A DNA stretch of 64,000 bases from contig NZ_CANMFT010000002.1 in assembly GCF_947497285.1 (NCBI RefSeq), positions 372,001 to 436,000 on the forward strand, read 5' to 3'. Below, in pieces: positions 9,856-20,391 of the stretch. The notes under the pieces were generated by a model. The model was not told the DNA's origin. It did no database searches and saw only the letters and a program-made list of their open reading frames with translations. How positions within the stretch are numbered: position 1 is the first letter of the stretch; each line of letters opens with the position of its first letter. A program made the translations under genes and the position numbers. Source of the stretch: an uncultured Aliiroseovarius sp. Lineage in GTDB: Bacteria; Pseudomonadota; Alphaproteobacteria; Rhodobacterales; Rhodobacteraceae.

Positions 9856-10737
9856 ATGGCGAAATGCGCATTTTTGGGCTTGGGCGTGATGGGATATCCG
9901 ATGGCGGGGCATCTTGCGGCACAGGGTCACGACGTCACCGTGTTCAACCGCACCTCCACCAAAGCCGAGGCTTGGGCAAAGGCGCATGAGGGTCACTGGG
10001 CCGCGACCCCGCGCGCGGCGGTGAAAGACGCCGATTTCGTGATGAGCTGTGTCGGCAATGATGACGACCTGCGCAGCGTCGTTCTGGGCGACGACGGGGC
10101 GCTGGCCGGGATCAAGCCGGGTGCGGTTTTCATAGATCACACCACAGTGTCCGCCGCAGTCACGCGCGAACTTCATGCCGCGGCTCTGTCCAAGGGGGTT
10201 GCGTTTGTCGACGCGCCGGTTTCGGGCGGGCAGGCCGGGGCGGAAAACGGCGTGTTGTCGATCATGTGTGGCGGCGATCAGGCCGCTTTCGACGCTGCCC
10301 TGCCAGTGATGTCGGCGTTTGGGCGCACGGTGAAACGGCTGGGGGAAAGCGGTGCCGGGCAATTGACCAAGATGGTCAACCAGATCTGCATCGCCGGTCT
10401 GATGCAAGGCCTGTCCGAGGCGCTGCATTTTGCCGAGAAAGCCGGGCTGGACGGGCGCGCGGTGATCGAGGTCATTCAAGGCGGCGCGGCGGGCAGCTGG
10501 CAGATGGTGAATCGACATGAAACCATGCTGGACGACCAATTCGATCACGGGTTCGCGGTAGACTGGATGCGCAAGGATCTGGGGATCTGTCTGGCGACCG
10601 CAGAAGAGAATGGCGCCTCGTTGCCGGGAACCGCCCTGATCGATCAGTATTACAAGGATGTTCAGAATATGGGCGGGGGCCGTTGGGACACCTCTAGCCT
10701 GATCAAACGCCTCAGGGCGCTTGACGGCTCTGACTGA
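9856..10737 (+). CDS. NAD(P)-dependent beta-hydroxyacid dehydrogenase (3-hydroxyisobutyrate dehydrogenase family)
   Basis: 293 residues. The N-terminal Rossmann fold has GLGVMG at about 8-13. The substrate-binding signature DAPVSGGQAGAENG and the helix with the catalytic Lys (GQLTKMVNQ) follow. The family oxidises beta-hydroxyacids such as 3-hydroxyisobutyrate, tartronate semialdehyde or related compounds. The exact substrate cannot be read from the sequence. The ATG at 9856 is preceded by GGAAGGGAAG. The coding frame extends far upstream without a stop, but that part lies opposite the acylase gene and is not protein-like. The gene stands alone, divergent from the acylase. Confidence 0.88.
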   Translation: MAKCAFLGLGVMGYPMAGHLAAQGHDVTVFNRTSTKAEAWAKAHEGHWAATPRAAVKDADFVMSCVGNDDDLRSVVLGDDGALAGIKPGAVFIDHTTVSAAVTRELHAAALSKGVAFVDAPVSGGQAGAENGVLSIMCGGDQAAFDAALPVMSAFGRTVKRLGESGAGQLTKMVNQICIAGLMQGLSEALHFAEKAGLDGRAVIEVIQGGAAGSWQMVNRHETMLDDQFDHGFAVDWMRKDLGICLATAEENGASLPGTALIDQYYKDVQNMGGGRWDTSSLIKRLRALDGSD

Positions 10738-10798
10738 TGTGTCGCGCGGCGAAGGTGCAGGATCGCGTGGGGCGCATCGCCTCTTCGCAGATGGTCTG

Positions 10799-10833
10799 AA
10801 AAGCGCTTGCGCGGCTGAACCCGCGCAAGCGTT
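10799..10833 (-). terminator. Intrinsic terminator between convergent genes
   Basis: A perfect 11-bp stem (10804-10814 with 10821-10831) closes a 6-base loop. On the minus strand it is followed by four T residues (10799-10802), so it can terminate the SYLF lipoprotein transcript. It may also act on the plus-strand dehydrogenase transcript. Confidence 0.6.
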
Positions 10834-10846
10834 ACGCCGTTTTCGG

Positions 10847-11413
10847 TTAAGGAATGATCCGGGTGTATTTCGCACCCTCAATCGAGGCACCTGCAATCAG
10901 TCCGGCCTGACCAAAGACCACCGCCACCACCGGTGATGACGCGGTGATCGTGTCGGCCGTCAACCGGTCGCCTTCTGTCTGGAAGGCGTATTTGATATCG
11001 GCAGAGGCGACCCAACCGGCCGCCTGACGGAATTCCTGCAACGCCTGATCCGTCATGAAAAACAGAACATGCGCGTATTGCTGCGCGCCGATCTGAAGAC
11101 CCGCACTGGCTTGGGTCAGCAGGTAATAATCCACGGTTGTGTCATTGATCCGCAGCGCTCCGCGCCCGTAAGCGCCACCCAGACCAAAGCCAGCCTCGGT
11201 GACCAATGGCATCACCAGTTGACCTGACGATTTCGACGCCAGTTCGCGTGCACCGGGATAGCGGTTGTAAAGATAGTTGAGCGTGCTTTCCACACGCGCA
11301 TCGATCCGCGCACCGCTTTGCGACCCAACACTGTTGTCGCAGGCTGCAAGCGTAACGCCGACACCCCCCATACCGATCATGAACCCTCTGCGGGAAAGCC
11401 TGTTTTGTTGCAT
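10847..11413 (-). CDS. SYLF-domain (YSC84-like) lipoprotein
   Basis: 188 residues from the ATG at 11413. The N-terminus has a twin-arginine-like motif (SRRGFMIG) and ends its signal in a lipobox LAAC, so the product is probably a lipoprotein exported as a folded or cofactor-bearing protein. The rest matches the SYLF/YSC84 lipid-binding fold, with typical features such as GFGLGGAYGRGAL and a C-terminal GLIAGASIEGAKYT. The cellular role of bacterial SYLF lipoproteins is poorly known. It follows hemB on the same strand but has its own promoter-like sequence. Confidence 0.82.
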   Translation of the reverse strand: MQQNRLSRRGFMIGMGGVGVTLAACDNSVGSQSGARIDARVESTLNYLYNRYPGARELASKSSGQLVMPLVTEAGFGLGGAYGRGALRINDTTVDYYLLTQASAGLQIGAQQYAHVLFFMTDQALQEFRQAAGWVASADIKYAFQTEGDRLTADTITASSPVVAVVFGQAGLIAGASIEGAKYTRIIP

Positions 11414-11486
11414 CTTTTCGCCTCGTTCAACGCGCCGATGGCGCTGTGGTTTGCTCGCTTGCGGCTCTTTGTCCGCATTACCACAA

Positions 11487-11515
11487 GATATAGCGGACCG
11501 CGGCAGGCCTGTCAC
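11487..11515 (-). promoter_or_regulatory. Predicted sigma70 promoter for the SYLF lipoprotein gene
   Basis: Read on the minus strand, GTGACA (11515-11510) and TATATC (11492-11487) are separated by 17 bases. They match the -35 element at 5/6 and the -10 element at 4/6 positions. The pair sits about 75 bases upstream of the ATG in the hemB-SYLF gap. Confidence 0.45.
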
Positions 11516-11553
11516 CTATTACAAGCGTCAGTCGCGGAAACCTGCCGCTTGGC

Positions 11554-12651
<1,098 letters not shown>

Positions 12652-12669
12652 TCACAAGAGCGCAATCTG

Positions 12670-12693
12670 ACCCGCTTTAGCGCAAAAGCGGGT
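12670..12693. promoter_or_regulatory. Palindrome in the divergent hemB promoter region
   Basis: ACCCGCTTT (12670-12678) and AAAGCGGGT (12685-12693) form a perfect 9-bp inverted repeat around a 6-base centre. It lies between two divergently transcribed genes. There is no T-run, so an operator is more likely than a terminator. The binding protein is unknown. Confidence 0.35.
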
Positions 12694-12798
12694 GGTATTG
12701 CCGGAAACGCGCGGTTAATCTGCCCGAATAAATAAGTCGCCAGAGCAGGGGCTTTCAAAGGTTTTGTGCCTTGCAGCCTGAAATCAAAGGAATTGCAC

Positions 12799-13323
12799 GT
12801 GGATTGGTATTCCACCGTTTTCGAAATCATCGACATGCGTTCCTTTTCCAACCTGTGGTATTGGATTGCGCTTGCCGTGTCATGGTCCACGGTCAGCCAT
12901 TGGGTGATCGGGGTGCCCTTTGACATGATCCAGAAGGCCGCCCGCCTTGGCGGCGAGGCGCAAAGCGATCTTGAAGACATGGTGCGCATCAATTGCAACC
13001 GACTGCTCTATATCGCGGGAATGGCGGGGCTTTGGCTGCTGGGGTTTGCCTCGGCGCTTCTGACCTCTTTGGCCATTCTGGGCTTTTGGTATTGGGTGGA
13101 GTTTGCGCAGGCCGTGTTCTTGCTGCTGTTTCCCATGTCGCTTGCAGGTCTGATGTCGTTAAACACCGCCGCGATTATCCGGGATCAGGCGTTGGCGGGC
13201 GAAGAGCTTCGCAAACGCCTGCACCGTCACCGGGTGCAGACGCAGTTTCTGGGCATGGGCGCGATCTTTGTGACCTCGCTTTGGGGCATGTATCAAAACC
13301 TGTCGCTGGGGGTGCTGCGCTAA
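12799..13323 (+). CDS. Conserved membrane protein, Rhodobacteraceae 'component of SufBCD complex' family
   Basis: 174 residues from a GTG at 12799 preceded by AAAGGA. The start is inferred from the RBS, because the frame continues upstream to an unconvincing ATG at 12766. An N-terminal segment (WYWIALAVSWSTVSHWVIGV) and two further hydrophobic stretches suggest three to four membrane spans, with a charged loop rich in Arg and His near 135-150. I recall relatives in this family being database-labelled 'component of SufBCD complex'. I know of no experimental support for that, and the gene is 32 kb from the suf operon here. The function should be regarded as unknown. Confidence 0.7.
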   Translation: MDWYSTVFEIIDMRSFSNLWYWIALAVSWSTVSHWVIGVPFDMIQKAARLGGEAQSDLEDMVRINCNRLLYIAGMAGLWLLGFASALLTSLAILGFWYWVEFAQAVFLLLFPMSLAGLMSLNTAAIIRDQALAGEELRKRLHRHRVQTQFLGMGAIFVTSLWGMYQNLSLGVLR

Positions 13324-13332
13324 GGCGCACCC

Positions 13333-13360
13333 TTGACACCAGACCACAGGCCGATAACTC
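13333..13360 (+). promoter_or_regulatory. Weak promoter candidate upstream of mfd
   Basis: TTGACA at 13333-13338 is a perfect -35 element. The best -10 after a 16-base spacer is TAACTC, which is poor. The pair lies immediately upstream of the mfd start codon, so the leader would be very short. Confidence 0.25.
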
Positions 13361-13366
13361 CCCCTC

Positions 13367-16300
13367 ATGAACAAGCTTCTTCTCTCTGGTGCCCCCGAAG
13401 GCTATGACGCCACGCTTTTGGTAAAAGAGCTGGAGCGGTCCGGCGGACCCGTCGTTCATGTGGCGCGCGACGACAAACGTCTGGCCGCGATGGAGGCCGC
13501 GCTGCAGTTCTTTGCCCCCGACGTGGTGACCCTTCGGTTTCCCGGCTGGGATTGCCTGCCCTATGACCGCGTGTCGCCAAATGCCGACGTGTCGGCCGCG
13601 CGCATGGCCACATTGGCCGGGTTGGCGACGGGGCAGGTTGCGGGACGGGTCATTTTGCTGACCACGCTGAATGCCGCCACCCAGCGCCTGCCGGCGCGCA
13701 CTTTGTTGCAAGAAGCCGCCTTCACCGCCCGTGTAGGCTATCAGATCGACATTGACGCGCTAAGATCCTTCCTTGTGCGGATGGGGTTCTCGCAAGCGCC
13801 CACGGTGACCGAACCCGGTGATTTCGCCATTCGTGGCGGCATCATCGACATCTTCCCTCCCGGCGACGAGGGTCCGGTGCGTCTGGACCTGTTTGGCGAT
13901 GTTCTGGATGGCGCGCGGCGGTTTGATCCGATGACCCAACGCACCACGGATACGTTGAACAAGGTCGACCTTTCGCCGGTGTCAGAAGTGATCATGGACG
14001 AGGCATCAATCACCCGGTTTCGGCAAAACTACCGGATCGAGTTTGGCGCCGCGGGGTCTGATGATCCGCTTTACGAAGCGGTTTCGGCCGGGCGCAAGCA
14101 TCAGGGGATCGAGCATTGGTTGCCGTTTTTTCATGAGACGCTCGAAACGCTCTTCGACTATGTGCCGGGTGCCTCAGTCATCCTTGATGACCAGCTGACG
14201 CCCGCGCGGCTTGCCCGCTGGGACGCGATCGTTGACCAGTATGAGACCCGCAAGATCGCGATGACGGCGAAGAACCGGATGGACACGGTGTATAAGCCCT
14301 GTCCCCCCGCGCTCCTTTATCTTGACGACACCGCATGGGAGGCCGCGCTGGCCCAGACCCGCGTCGTGCAACTGGCGGCGCTACCACAGGCCACCGGGGC
14401 GGGGGTTTTGGATGGTGGCGGACGGATCGGTCGCAACTTCGCGCCAGAGCGACAACAGGAAAACATAAACCTTTTCAGCGCCCTGAAGGACCATATTGAG
14501 GCGAAAGAGGACCATGCTGTTATCGTTGCCTCCTACTCTGATGGGGCGCGCGAACGCTTGCAGGGGTTGTTGGCCGATGAAGGGTTGATTACCACCACCC
14601 TGATCCAAACCGCCCGCGACGTGCCCGATGGTAAAGGCGGCGTTTATCTGGCGGTCTGGCCGCTGGAACACGGGTTCGAAGGGCCGGACTGGACCGTCAT
14701 TTCCGAACAGGACGTGCTGGGCGACCGGTTGATCCGCGCGCCCAAACGCAAGCGCCGCGCGGAAAACTTCCTGACCGAAGCGCAAAGCCTGTCGGTGGGC
14801 GATCTGGTCGTGCATGTCGATCATGGCGTGGGCAAGTTTAACGGTCTGGAGACCGTCACCGCGATGGGCGCGCCGCATGAATGCCTCGCGCTGGAATATG
14901 CCGGCGGGGATCGCTTGTTCCTTCCGGTCGAAAACATCGAGCTTCTGTCCCGGTTCGGACACGACACCGGCCTGCTGGACAAGCTGGGCGGCGGCGCGTG
15001 GCAGGCCAAAAAGGCCAAGCTGAAGGAACGGATCCGCGAGGTTGCCGACAAGTTGATCCGGTTGGCCGCGGAACGCGAATTGCGCAAGGCACCGGTGCTG
15101 GACGCCCCGCATCACGCGTGGGAGGAGTTCTCGGCCCGGTTCCCCTATCAGGAAACCGACGACCAACTGGGCGCGATCGAGGATGTTCTGGCCGACCTAG
15201 CCTCAGGCCGTCCAATGGACCGTCTGATCTGCGGTGATGTTGGGTTTGGCAAGACCGAGGTCGCGATGCGCGCGGCGTTTGTTGCGGCAATGTCCGGCCA
15301 GCAGGTGGCGGTGATCGCACCGACCACCTTGTTGGCGCGTCAGCATTTCAAAAGCTTCGCGGAACGATTCCGCGGCTTTCCGATCCAGGTCGGGCAGCTG
15401 AGCCGCTTCGTGGGTCATCGCGAGGCGAAACTGACCCGCGAAGGCCTGTCGCGCGGCACGATGGATATTGTTGTCGGCACACATGCATTGTTGGCCAAGG
15501 ACGTGCGCTTTGCAAATCTTGGGCTGCTCATCGTGGATGAAGAACAACGTTTCGGCGTGGGCCACAAGGAACGGCTGAAGCAAATGCGCTCGGACGTTCA
15601 TGTGCTGACGCTGACCGCAACGCCGATCCCACGCACTTTGCAAATGTCGCTGTCAGGCGTGCGGGATCTGTCGATCATCGGCACCCCGCCTGTGGATCGC
15701 CTGTCGATCCGCACCTATGTCTCCGAGTTTGACAGCGTCACGCTCCGCGAGGCTTTGCTGCGCGAACATTACCGCGGTGGGCAAAGCTTCTTTGTTGTGC
15801 CGCGCATCAAGGATTTGCCGGAAATCGAGGCGTTCCTGGCCAATCACGTGCCCGAAGTCACCTATGTCGTGGCGCATGGGCAAATGGCAGCGGGCGAGCT
15901 GGATCGCCGGATGAATGCCTTCTATGACGGCAAGTTCGATGTTCTGCTGGCCACCACCATCGTGGAAAGCGGCATCGACATTCCGACCGCGAACACGATG
16001 GTGATCCACCGCGCCGATATGTTCGGGCTGGGGCAGCTGTATCAGATCCGTGGTCGGGTCGGGCGGTCGAAAACGCGTGCCTATGCCTATTTGACGACCA
16101 AGCCGCGCGTGCCGTTGACACCGACGGCGCAGAAACGGTTGCGCGTGTTGGGATCCCTTGATGCGCTGGGGGCGGGCTTTACGCTGGCCAGCCAGGACCT
16201 CGACATTCGGGGGGCGGGAAATCTGGTTGGCGAAGAGCAATCCGGCCAGATGCGCGAAGTGGGATACGAGCTGTATCAGCAGCTATTGGAAGAGGCGATT

Positions 16301-16831
16301 GCCAAGATCAAGGCGGGCGAACTTGAAGGCTTGAGCGAGGCCGACAGCACATGGGCCCCGCAGATCAACCTTGGTGTGCCGGTTCTGATCCCCGACACTT
16401 ATGTGCCCGATCTGGATGTGCGGCTGGGGCTTTACCGCCGTCTGTCCTCGCTCACGTCAAAGGTCGAGCTTGAGGGCTTCGCCGCCGAGTTGATCGACCG
16501 GTTTGGCCCGTTGCCGAAAGAGGTCAACACGCTGCTGTTGGTCGTGCGCATCAAGGGCATGTGCAAACGAGCCGGGATTGCCAAGCTGGATGGTGGGCCG
16601 AAGGGCGCGACGATCCAGTTTTACAACGACAAGTTCGCCTCGCCCGAGGGGTTGGTCGATTTCATCCACGCGCAGAACGGGCTGGCCAAGGTGCGTGACA
16701 ACAAGATCGTTGTGCGCCGCGACTGGCGCAAGACCGCCGACAAGATCAAAGGGGCTTTTGCGATCGCTCAAGATCTGGCGATCAAGGTGAAAGAGGCGAA
16801 GGACAAGGCGAAAGCCGCAACGCGCAACTGA
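13367..16831 (+). CDS. mfd: Transcription-repair coupling factor Mfd
   Basis: 1154 residues, normal length. Mfd removes RNA polymerase stalled at DNA lesions and recruits UvrA. The domain order is an N-terminal UvrB-like region, a CarD-like RNA-polymerase interaction domain ([16 protein letters not shown], around 480-500), and an SF2 translocase with Walker [10 protein letters not shown] (around 625) and DEEQ box (around 724). Motif VI reads QIRGRVGRS, and a C-terminal TRCF domain follows. All motifs are intact. It is convergent with the MFS gene at 16841 with only 9 bases between the stop codons. Confidence 0.97.
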   Translation: MNKLLLSGAPEGYDATLLVKELERSGGPVVHVARDDKRLAAMEAALQFFAPDVVTLRFPGWDCLPYDRVSPNADVSAARMATLAGLATGQVAGRVILLTTLNAATQRLPARTLLQEAAFTARVGYQIDIDALRSFLVRMGFSQAPTVTEPGDFAIRGGIIDIFPPGDEGPVRLDLFGDVLDGARRFDPMTQRTTDTLNKVDLSPVSEVIMDEASITRFRQNYRIEFGAAGSDDPLYEAVSAGRKHQGIEHWLPFFHETLETLFDYVPGASVILDDQLTPARLARWDAIVDQYETRKIAMTAKNRMDTVYKPCPPALLYLDDTAWEAALAQTRVVQLAALPQATGAGVLDGGGRIGRNFAPERQQENINLFSALKDHIEAKEDHAVIVASYSDGARERLQGLLADEGLITTTLIQTARDVPDGKGGVYLAVWPLEHGFEGPDWTVISEQDVLGDRLIRAPKRKRRAENFLTEAQSLSVGDLVVHVDHGVGKFNGLETVTAMGAPHECLALEYAGGDRLFLPVENIELLSRFGHDTGLLDKLGGGAWQAKKAKLKERIREVADKLIRLAAERELRKAPVLDAPHHAWEEFSARFPYQETDDQLGAIEDVLADLASGRPMDRLICGDVGFGKTEVAMRAAFVAAMSGQQVAVIAPTTLLARQHFKSFAERFRGFPIQVGQLSRFVGHREAKLTREGLSRGTMDIVVGTHALLAKDVRFANLGLLIVDEEQRFGVGHKERLKQMRSDVHVLTLTATPIPRTLQMSLSGVRDLSIIGTPPVDRLSIRTYVSEFDSVTLREALLREHYRGGQSFFVVPRIKDLPEIEAFLANHVPEVTYVVAHGQMAAGELDRRMNAFYDGKFDVLLATTIVESGIDIPTANTMVIHRADMFGLGQLYQIRGRVGRSKTRAYAYLTTKPRVPLTPTAQKRLRVLGSLDALGAGFTLASQDLDIRGAGNLVGEEQSGQMREVGYELYQQLLEEAIAKIKAGELEGLSEADSTWAPQINLGVPVLIPDTYVPDLDVRLGLYRRLSSLTSKVELEGFAAELIDRFGPLPKEVNTLLLVVRIKGMCKRAGIAKLDGGPKGATIQFYNDKFASPEGLVDFIHAQNGLAKVRDNKIVVRRDWRKTADKIKGAFAIAQDLAIKVKEAKDKAKAATRN

Positions 16832-16840
16832 GCTGGTGGA

Positions 16841-18061
16841 TTAGTCCGTATTGCCACGATCAAGCTGCATCAACGCGACCGCGAGCGCTGAACAGATCGT
16901 CACGCCGATCAAAAGCGGAAACGGTGTGTCGTTGAACGCCAATCCGACCGGGGCGGCAATGGCGATGGCTGCAATCGTGGGCACCGCGCCAATCACAGCA
17001 CTGGCCGTGCCAGCCACGTGGCCCAAAGGCTGAATGGCCAACGCGTTCAGGTTGCCAAAGCTCAAGCCGTTCAGGAAAAACAGCGTGGTTGCCCAGCCAC
17101 AGAACAGCCACAGCGCCCACGCACCCTGAGGCGCAAACACCCACCACGCCAACAGCGTCACCGCGGCCAGCACGGTCTGGACCGCAAACCCCGTGACCGC
17201 CAAGCGCCGCATGCCCAGGCGCATGACAAGTTTGGCGTTCAGAAAACCGGCGGCGGCGGAAAACACCGTCACCAGTGCAAAGTAGAGCGGAAAGCGGGTG
17301 CCCACGCCCAGCACGTCGACATAAATCTGTTGGGCCGAGCTGATGAACGACATGAGCTGACCGAAGGCCAGCGTGATGACGCCCATGTAGATCAGCGTGA
17401 CACGGGTGCTCAAGACCACTTTGAACGCCGCAAGGATGGGGCGCAGTGACAGGGCGCGCCGCCGTTCGGGTGGCAGGGTCTCGGGTTGGCGCAGCAAAAA
17501 CCAGATCAGAATGACCAGCGCCAGCAGGATATAGGCGGTGAACATCTGGCGCCAGCCAAAGGCCAGCACGATCCCCTGACCAATCATCGGGGCGACCGCT
17601 GGCACGAACACGAAAAACCCGAATGCCATCGAGTTCACCCGTGCCATTTCGCGCCCTTGATACAGGTCTCGGGTCATGGCCATGCCACAGGCGCGCGGGC
17701 CTGCTGCGCCCAGCCCTTGGATGAAACGCCAGAACAGAAGCGTTTCAAGCGTTTGGGCCCACAGGGCGGCGAAGGCTGCCAGCATATAAAGCAGCATCCC
17801 CATCGACAGAGAAAATCGCCGCCCCAACGCATCCGACAGCGGTCCGAAAAACAACTGGCCCGCACCCGCGCCGATCACGAAAGCGCTGATCAAAAGCTGC
17901 GCGCGGTTCACGTTTTCGGGCACCAAGGTCGAGGCGATTTCGGGCAGTGCCGGCAAGATTGAATCGATCGAGAACGCGACCATTGAAAACAATGCGGCGA
18001 CAAGCAGAACGTATTCGCCCAGCCGAAGCGGTTGGACTGGTGGAAAGGATCTGGCGATCAC
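16841..18061 (-). CDS. MFS drug efflux transporter, Bcr/CflA type
   Basis: 406 residues from a GTG at 18061 that overlaps the stop codon of the upstream DsbA-family gene (GTGA), implying translational coupling. About twelve membrane segments are visible. The family signature after helix 2 (FFGPLSDALGRRFSL) and the Bcr/CflA mark PLGHVAGTASAVIG near the C-terminus are both present. Members expel bicyclomycin, chloramphenicol-type drugs or amino-acid derivatives. The substrate here is not predictable. A longer reading from 18115 would run into the DsbA-family gene and is not needed. Confidence 0.88.
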   Translation of the reverse strand: MIARSFPPVQPLRLGEYVLLVAALFSMVAFSIDSILPALPEIASTLVPENVNRAQLLISAFVIGAGAGQLFFGPLSDALGRRFSLSMGMLLYMLAAFAALWAQTLETLLFWRFIQGLGAAGPRACGMAMTRDLYQGREMARVNSMAFGFFVFVPAVAPMIGQGIVLAFGWRQMFTAYILLALVILIWFLLRQPETLPPERRRALSLRPILAAFKVVLSTRVTLIYMGVITLAFGQLMSFISSAQQIYVDVLGVGTRFPLYFALVTVFSAAAGFLNAKLVMRLGMRRLAVTGFAVQTVLAAVTLLAWWVFAPQGAWALWLFCGWATTLFFLNGLSFGNLNALAIQPLGHVAGTASAVIGAVPTIAAIAIAAPVGLAFNDTPFPLLIGVTICSALAVALMQLDRGNTD

Positions 18062-18708
18062 TGTGGCGTGTCCGGCCCAAGCTGGGCGGTGATCTCGTCG
18101 ATGGCCTGCGTCCAAAGCTCGGTCGGTTGGGCACCGGCGATGACGTGCTGGTTGGCAACCACGAATGTCGGCACGGACTGCACGCCCTTGTGGCGCGCAT
18201 CCGCGTCACGCGCCCGGATGTCGTCTGCGTCCGCGTCGGTTTCCAAAAGCCGGGCGGTCACGTCGCCATCCATACCGATATCTGACGCGATCTGAACCAG
18301 TTGCGCTGGATCCCCGATATCCACACCGTCCACGAAATAGGCCCGAAACAGACGATCAACGGCGGCGTTTTGCTTCATCTCGATCCCCGCCCAATGGATC
18401 AACCGATGGGCGTTCAACGTGTTGGGCGTGCGCGTGATGCCCTCGAAATTGATCTTCAGACCCGAGGCTTCGGCTTCGGTCACAACCGGCAGATAGGCCT
18501 GAACAGCACCGGCTTGGCCTCCGAACTTCGCCTCAAGATAGGTGCGGCGATCCATGCCGGATGCAGGCATGTCGGGGTTCAGCTGGAACGGGTGCCATTG
18601 GACCTGAAACGGATGATCCGGCCGCGCGGCAAGGGCGCGGTCAAGGCGGGCCTTGCCGATGTAGCACCATGGGCAGATCGGATCGGAAAACACATCAAGA
18701 CGGATCAT
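18058..18708 (-). CDS. DsbA-family (FrnE-like) thiol oxidoreductase
   Basis: 216 residues, no signal peptide, so cytoplasmic. The thioredoxin-fold active site is C12-P-W-C15 (SDPICPWCYIGK), typical of the 2-hydroxychromene-2-carboxylate isomerase/FrnE branch of the DsbA family. The cis-Pro loop reads SVPTFVV near the C-terminus. FrnE-type proteins act in disulfide handling and oxidative stress. The RBS AAGGAG precedes the ATG. It is the first gene of a two-gene unit with the MFS transporter downstream. Confidence 0.87.
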   Translation of the reverse strand: MIRLDVFSDPICPWCYIGKARLDRALAARPDHPFQVQWHPFQLNPDMPASGMDRRTYLEAKFGGQAGAVQAYLPVVTEAEASGLKINFEGITRTPNTLNAHRLIHWAGIEMKQNAAVDRLFRAYFVDGVDIGDPAQLVQIASDIGMDGDVTARLLETDADADDIRARDADARHKGVQSVPTFVVANQHVIAGAQPTELWTQAIDEITAQLGPDTPQ

Positions 18709-18767
18709 GGCAAACTCCTTGCGCTAGGCTTTAGCCGGGATTGGGGTCATAGGAAAGGGCACGGGGA

Positions 18768-20300
18768 TCAGCCCGAAGAAAGCCCGCCACGTTCAAAGGC
18801 GGTGCGCAGGCTTGACCTGAGCAGTTTGTTGTTCGCCCCACGCGGTAAGGTGGTGACCGGAATGAACAGGCGCGGGCATTTGTAATGGGCGAGGGTGGCA
18901 TGGGCGTGGGCTGACAGGTCTTGATCTGACAGGGCCGCGCCTTCGAGGGTATAAAAACAGGCGATGACGGTGGCGTCAGCTTTGATGGCGACCTCGGCGC
19001 AGGCGGCTTCGTGGACGCCGGGGTGCAACGCCATTGCGGCCTCAACCTCGATCGGAGAGACACGAAATCCACCGGCGTTCATGATATCGTCTGAGCGTCC
19101 CTCAAAGGTGATGGCACCGTCTGGGTTCATGCTGACAGTGTCGCCTGTCAGGAACCAGTCGTTGCGAAAACGGGCTTTTGTGTCTTTTTCGGCACCAAGA
19201 TAGCCCAGCATGAGGCCGGGATCGGAGGCATGAACTGCCATGATGCCTGCCTCGTTACGGGCGACCGGGTGGCCTGTGTCATCGACAACGGCGATATGGC
19301 GACCGGGTTGAGGGAACCCCAACGTGCCTTCGGGCGCGGGGTGGTCTGGGGACCCGGACACGAAGGTTGAACATTCCGACATCCCGTAAGCTTCGTGGAT
19401 CGGGGTGCCGGTCGCGTCGATCCAGTGCGCGCGGGTGGTTGCCGGCAGTTTCTCGCCCGCGGACAGGCCGTGGCGCAGGTTGGGCAGGGCGGGCAGGGGC
19501 GCGCGCAACATCTGGCGATAGACACCAGGGGCTGCGGCAAAGATGGTCACCTGTTCGCGCGCCAGCAAGTGGCCCAAATCCGCGGCCGCCGCTCCAGCCG
19601 CCGGGATCAGCGCGGTTGCGCCAACCGTCCAGGGGTCCATCAACCCGGTGCCAAGCGTATAGGTCCAGTTGAACGCACCGGCATGCATCAGCCGGTCGTC
19701 GCGGGTAAGACCATACCAGCCGGTCCACATCATTTGCCGCGCCCAGATGGCACGATGGGCATGCACCACCGCACGCGCCTTGCCCGACGTGCCAGAGGTG
19801 AACACGATATAGGCGGGCCGCTCGGGATCGCCCATATGAAAGCTTGCGGGCGGGTGGTCGGCCAGACGATGAAGCATGTCCACATTCAAAACCGGCGCAT
19901 CGGTCCCATCTGGCAGCGCGATGCCCTCATCTGCGAAAATCAGCTTGGGGTCGACCATCGCGGCCATTTTGGAGATCTCGGCGCGGGTCAGCTGGGACGA
20001 GGTGGGAACCGGCACCGCGCCTGCCGCAATGGCCCCCAGAAAAGCCAGCGGAAAATCGACTGTGTTGCCGAGGCGGAGCAGCACACGGTCACCGGGGCGC
20101 ACGCCCTGCGCCGACAGCCCACCCGCAAGCCCGCACACGGCCCGTGCCAACTGCGCATAGGTCCAATGTGTTTCCCCAGCACCATTCGGCGTCACCACCG
20201 ACAAAGCGGTTTTCGTGCCCAGATCATCGGCATGGGTCAACACATAGCGCGCCATATTAAAGTCCGAAGGCGGCGGAGGCAGGGGGGCCGTGGGTGTCAT
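18768..20300 (-). CDS. Acyl-CoA synthetase, benzoate-CoA-ligase-like (ANL superfamily)
   Basis: 510 residues from the ATG at 20300. An alternative in-frame ATG at 20312 is possible. ANL adenylation motifs are all present: the P-loop (YIVFTSGTSGKARAVVH), EAYGMSE, the hinge region TGDTVSMNPDG...GRSDDIMNAGG, and a C-terminal catalytic Lys in ANNKLLR. The family activates carboxylic acids, often aromatic or short chain, to CoA thioesters via an acyl-AMP. Overall resemblance is to benzoate or 2-aminobenzoate CoA ligases, but the substrate is not certain. It is divergently transcribed from an XRE-cupin regulator, which probably controls it. Confidence 0.85.
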   Translation of the reverse strand: MTPTAPLPPPPSDFNMARYVLTHADDLGTKTALSVVTPNGAGETHWTYAQLARAVCGLAGGLSAQGVRPGDRVLLRLGNTVDFPLAFLGAIAAGAVPVPTSSQLTRAEISKMAAMVDPKLIFADEGIALPDGTDAPVLNVDMLHRLADHPPASFHMGDPERPAYIVFTSGTSGKARAVVHAHRAIWARQMMWTGWYGLTRDDRLMHAGAFNWTYTLGTGLMDPWTVGATALIPAAGAAAADLGHLLAREQVTIFAAAPGVYRQMLRAPLPALPNLRHGLSAGEKLPATTRAHWIDATGTPIHEAYGMSECSTFVSGSPDHPAPEGTLGFPQPGRHIAVVDDTGHPVARNEAGIMAVHASDPGLMLGYLGAEKDTKARFRNDWFLTGDTVSMNPDGAITFEGRSDDIMNAGGFRVSPIEVEAAMALHPGVHEAACAEVAIKADATVIACFYTLEGAALSDQDLSAHAHATLAHYKCPRLFIPVTTLPRGANNKLLRSSLRTAFERGGLSSG

Positions 20301-20316
20301 TTCGGATCTCATTTCC

Positions 20317-20347
20317 TTGATGTGCCAAGCTCTGCGGGCACTTACAA
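20317..20347. promoter_or_regulatory. Candidate operator between acyl-CoA ligase and XRE-cupin genes
   Basis: An imperfect inverted repeat TTGatGTGCC ... GGGCACttaCAA spans 31 bases in the 91-base divergent intergenic region. Its arms match except for a 2- versus 3-base internal gap. Its position next to both start codons suits autoregulation by the neighbouring XRE protein. Confidence 0.35.
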
Positions 20348-20391
20348 GGGCTAGCAGTTGCATTGATCCGGTTTCGGTGTATTCAGAGGCC

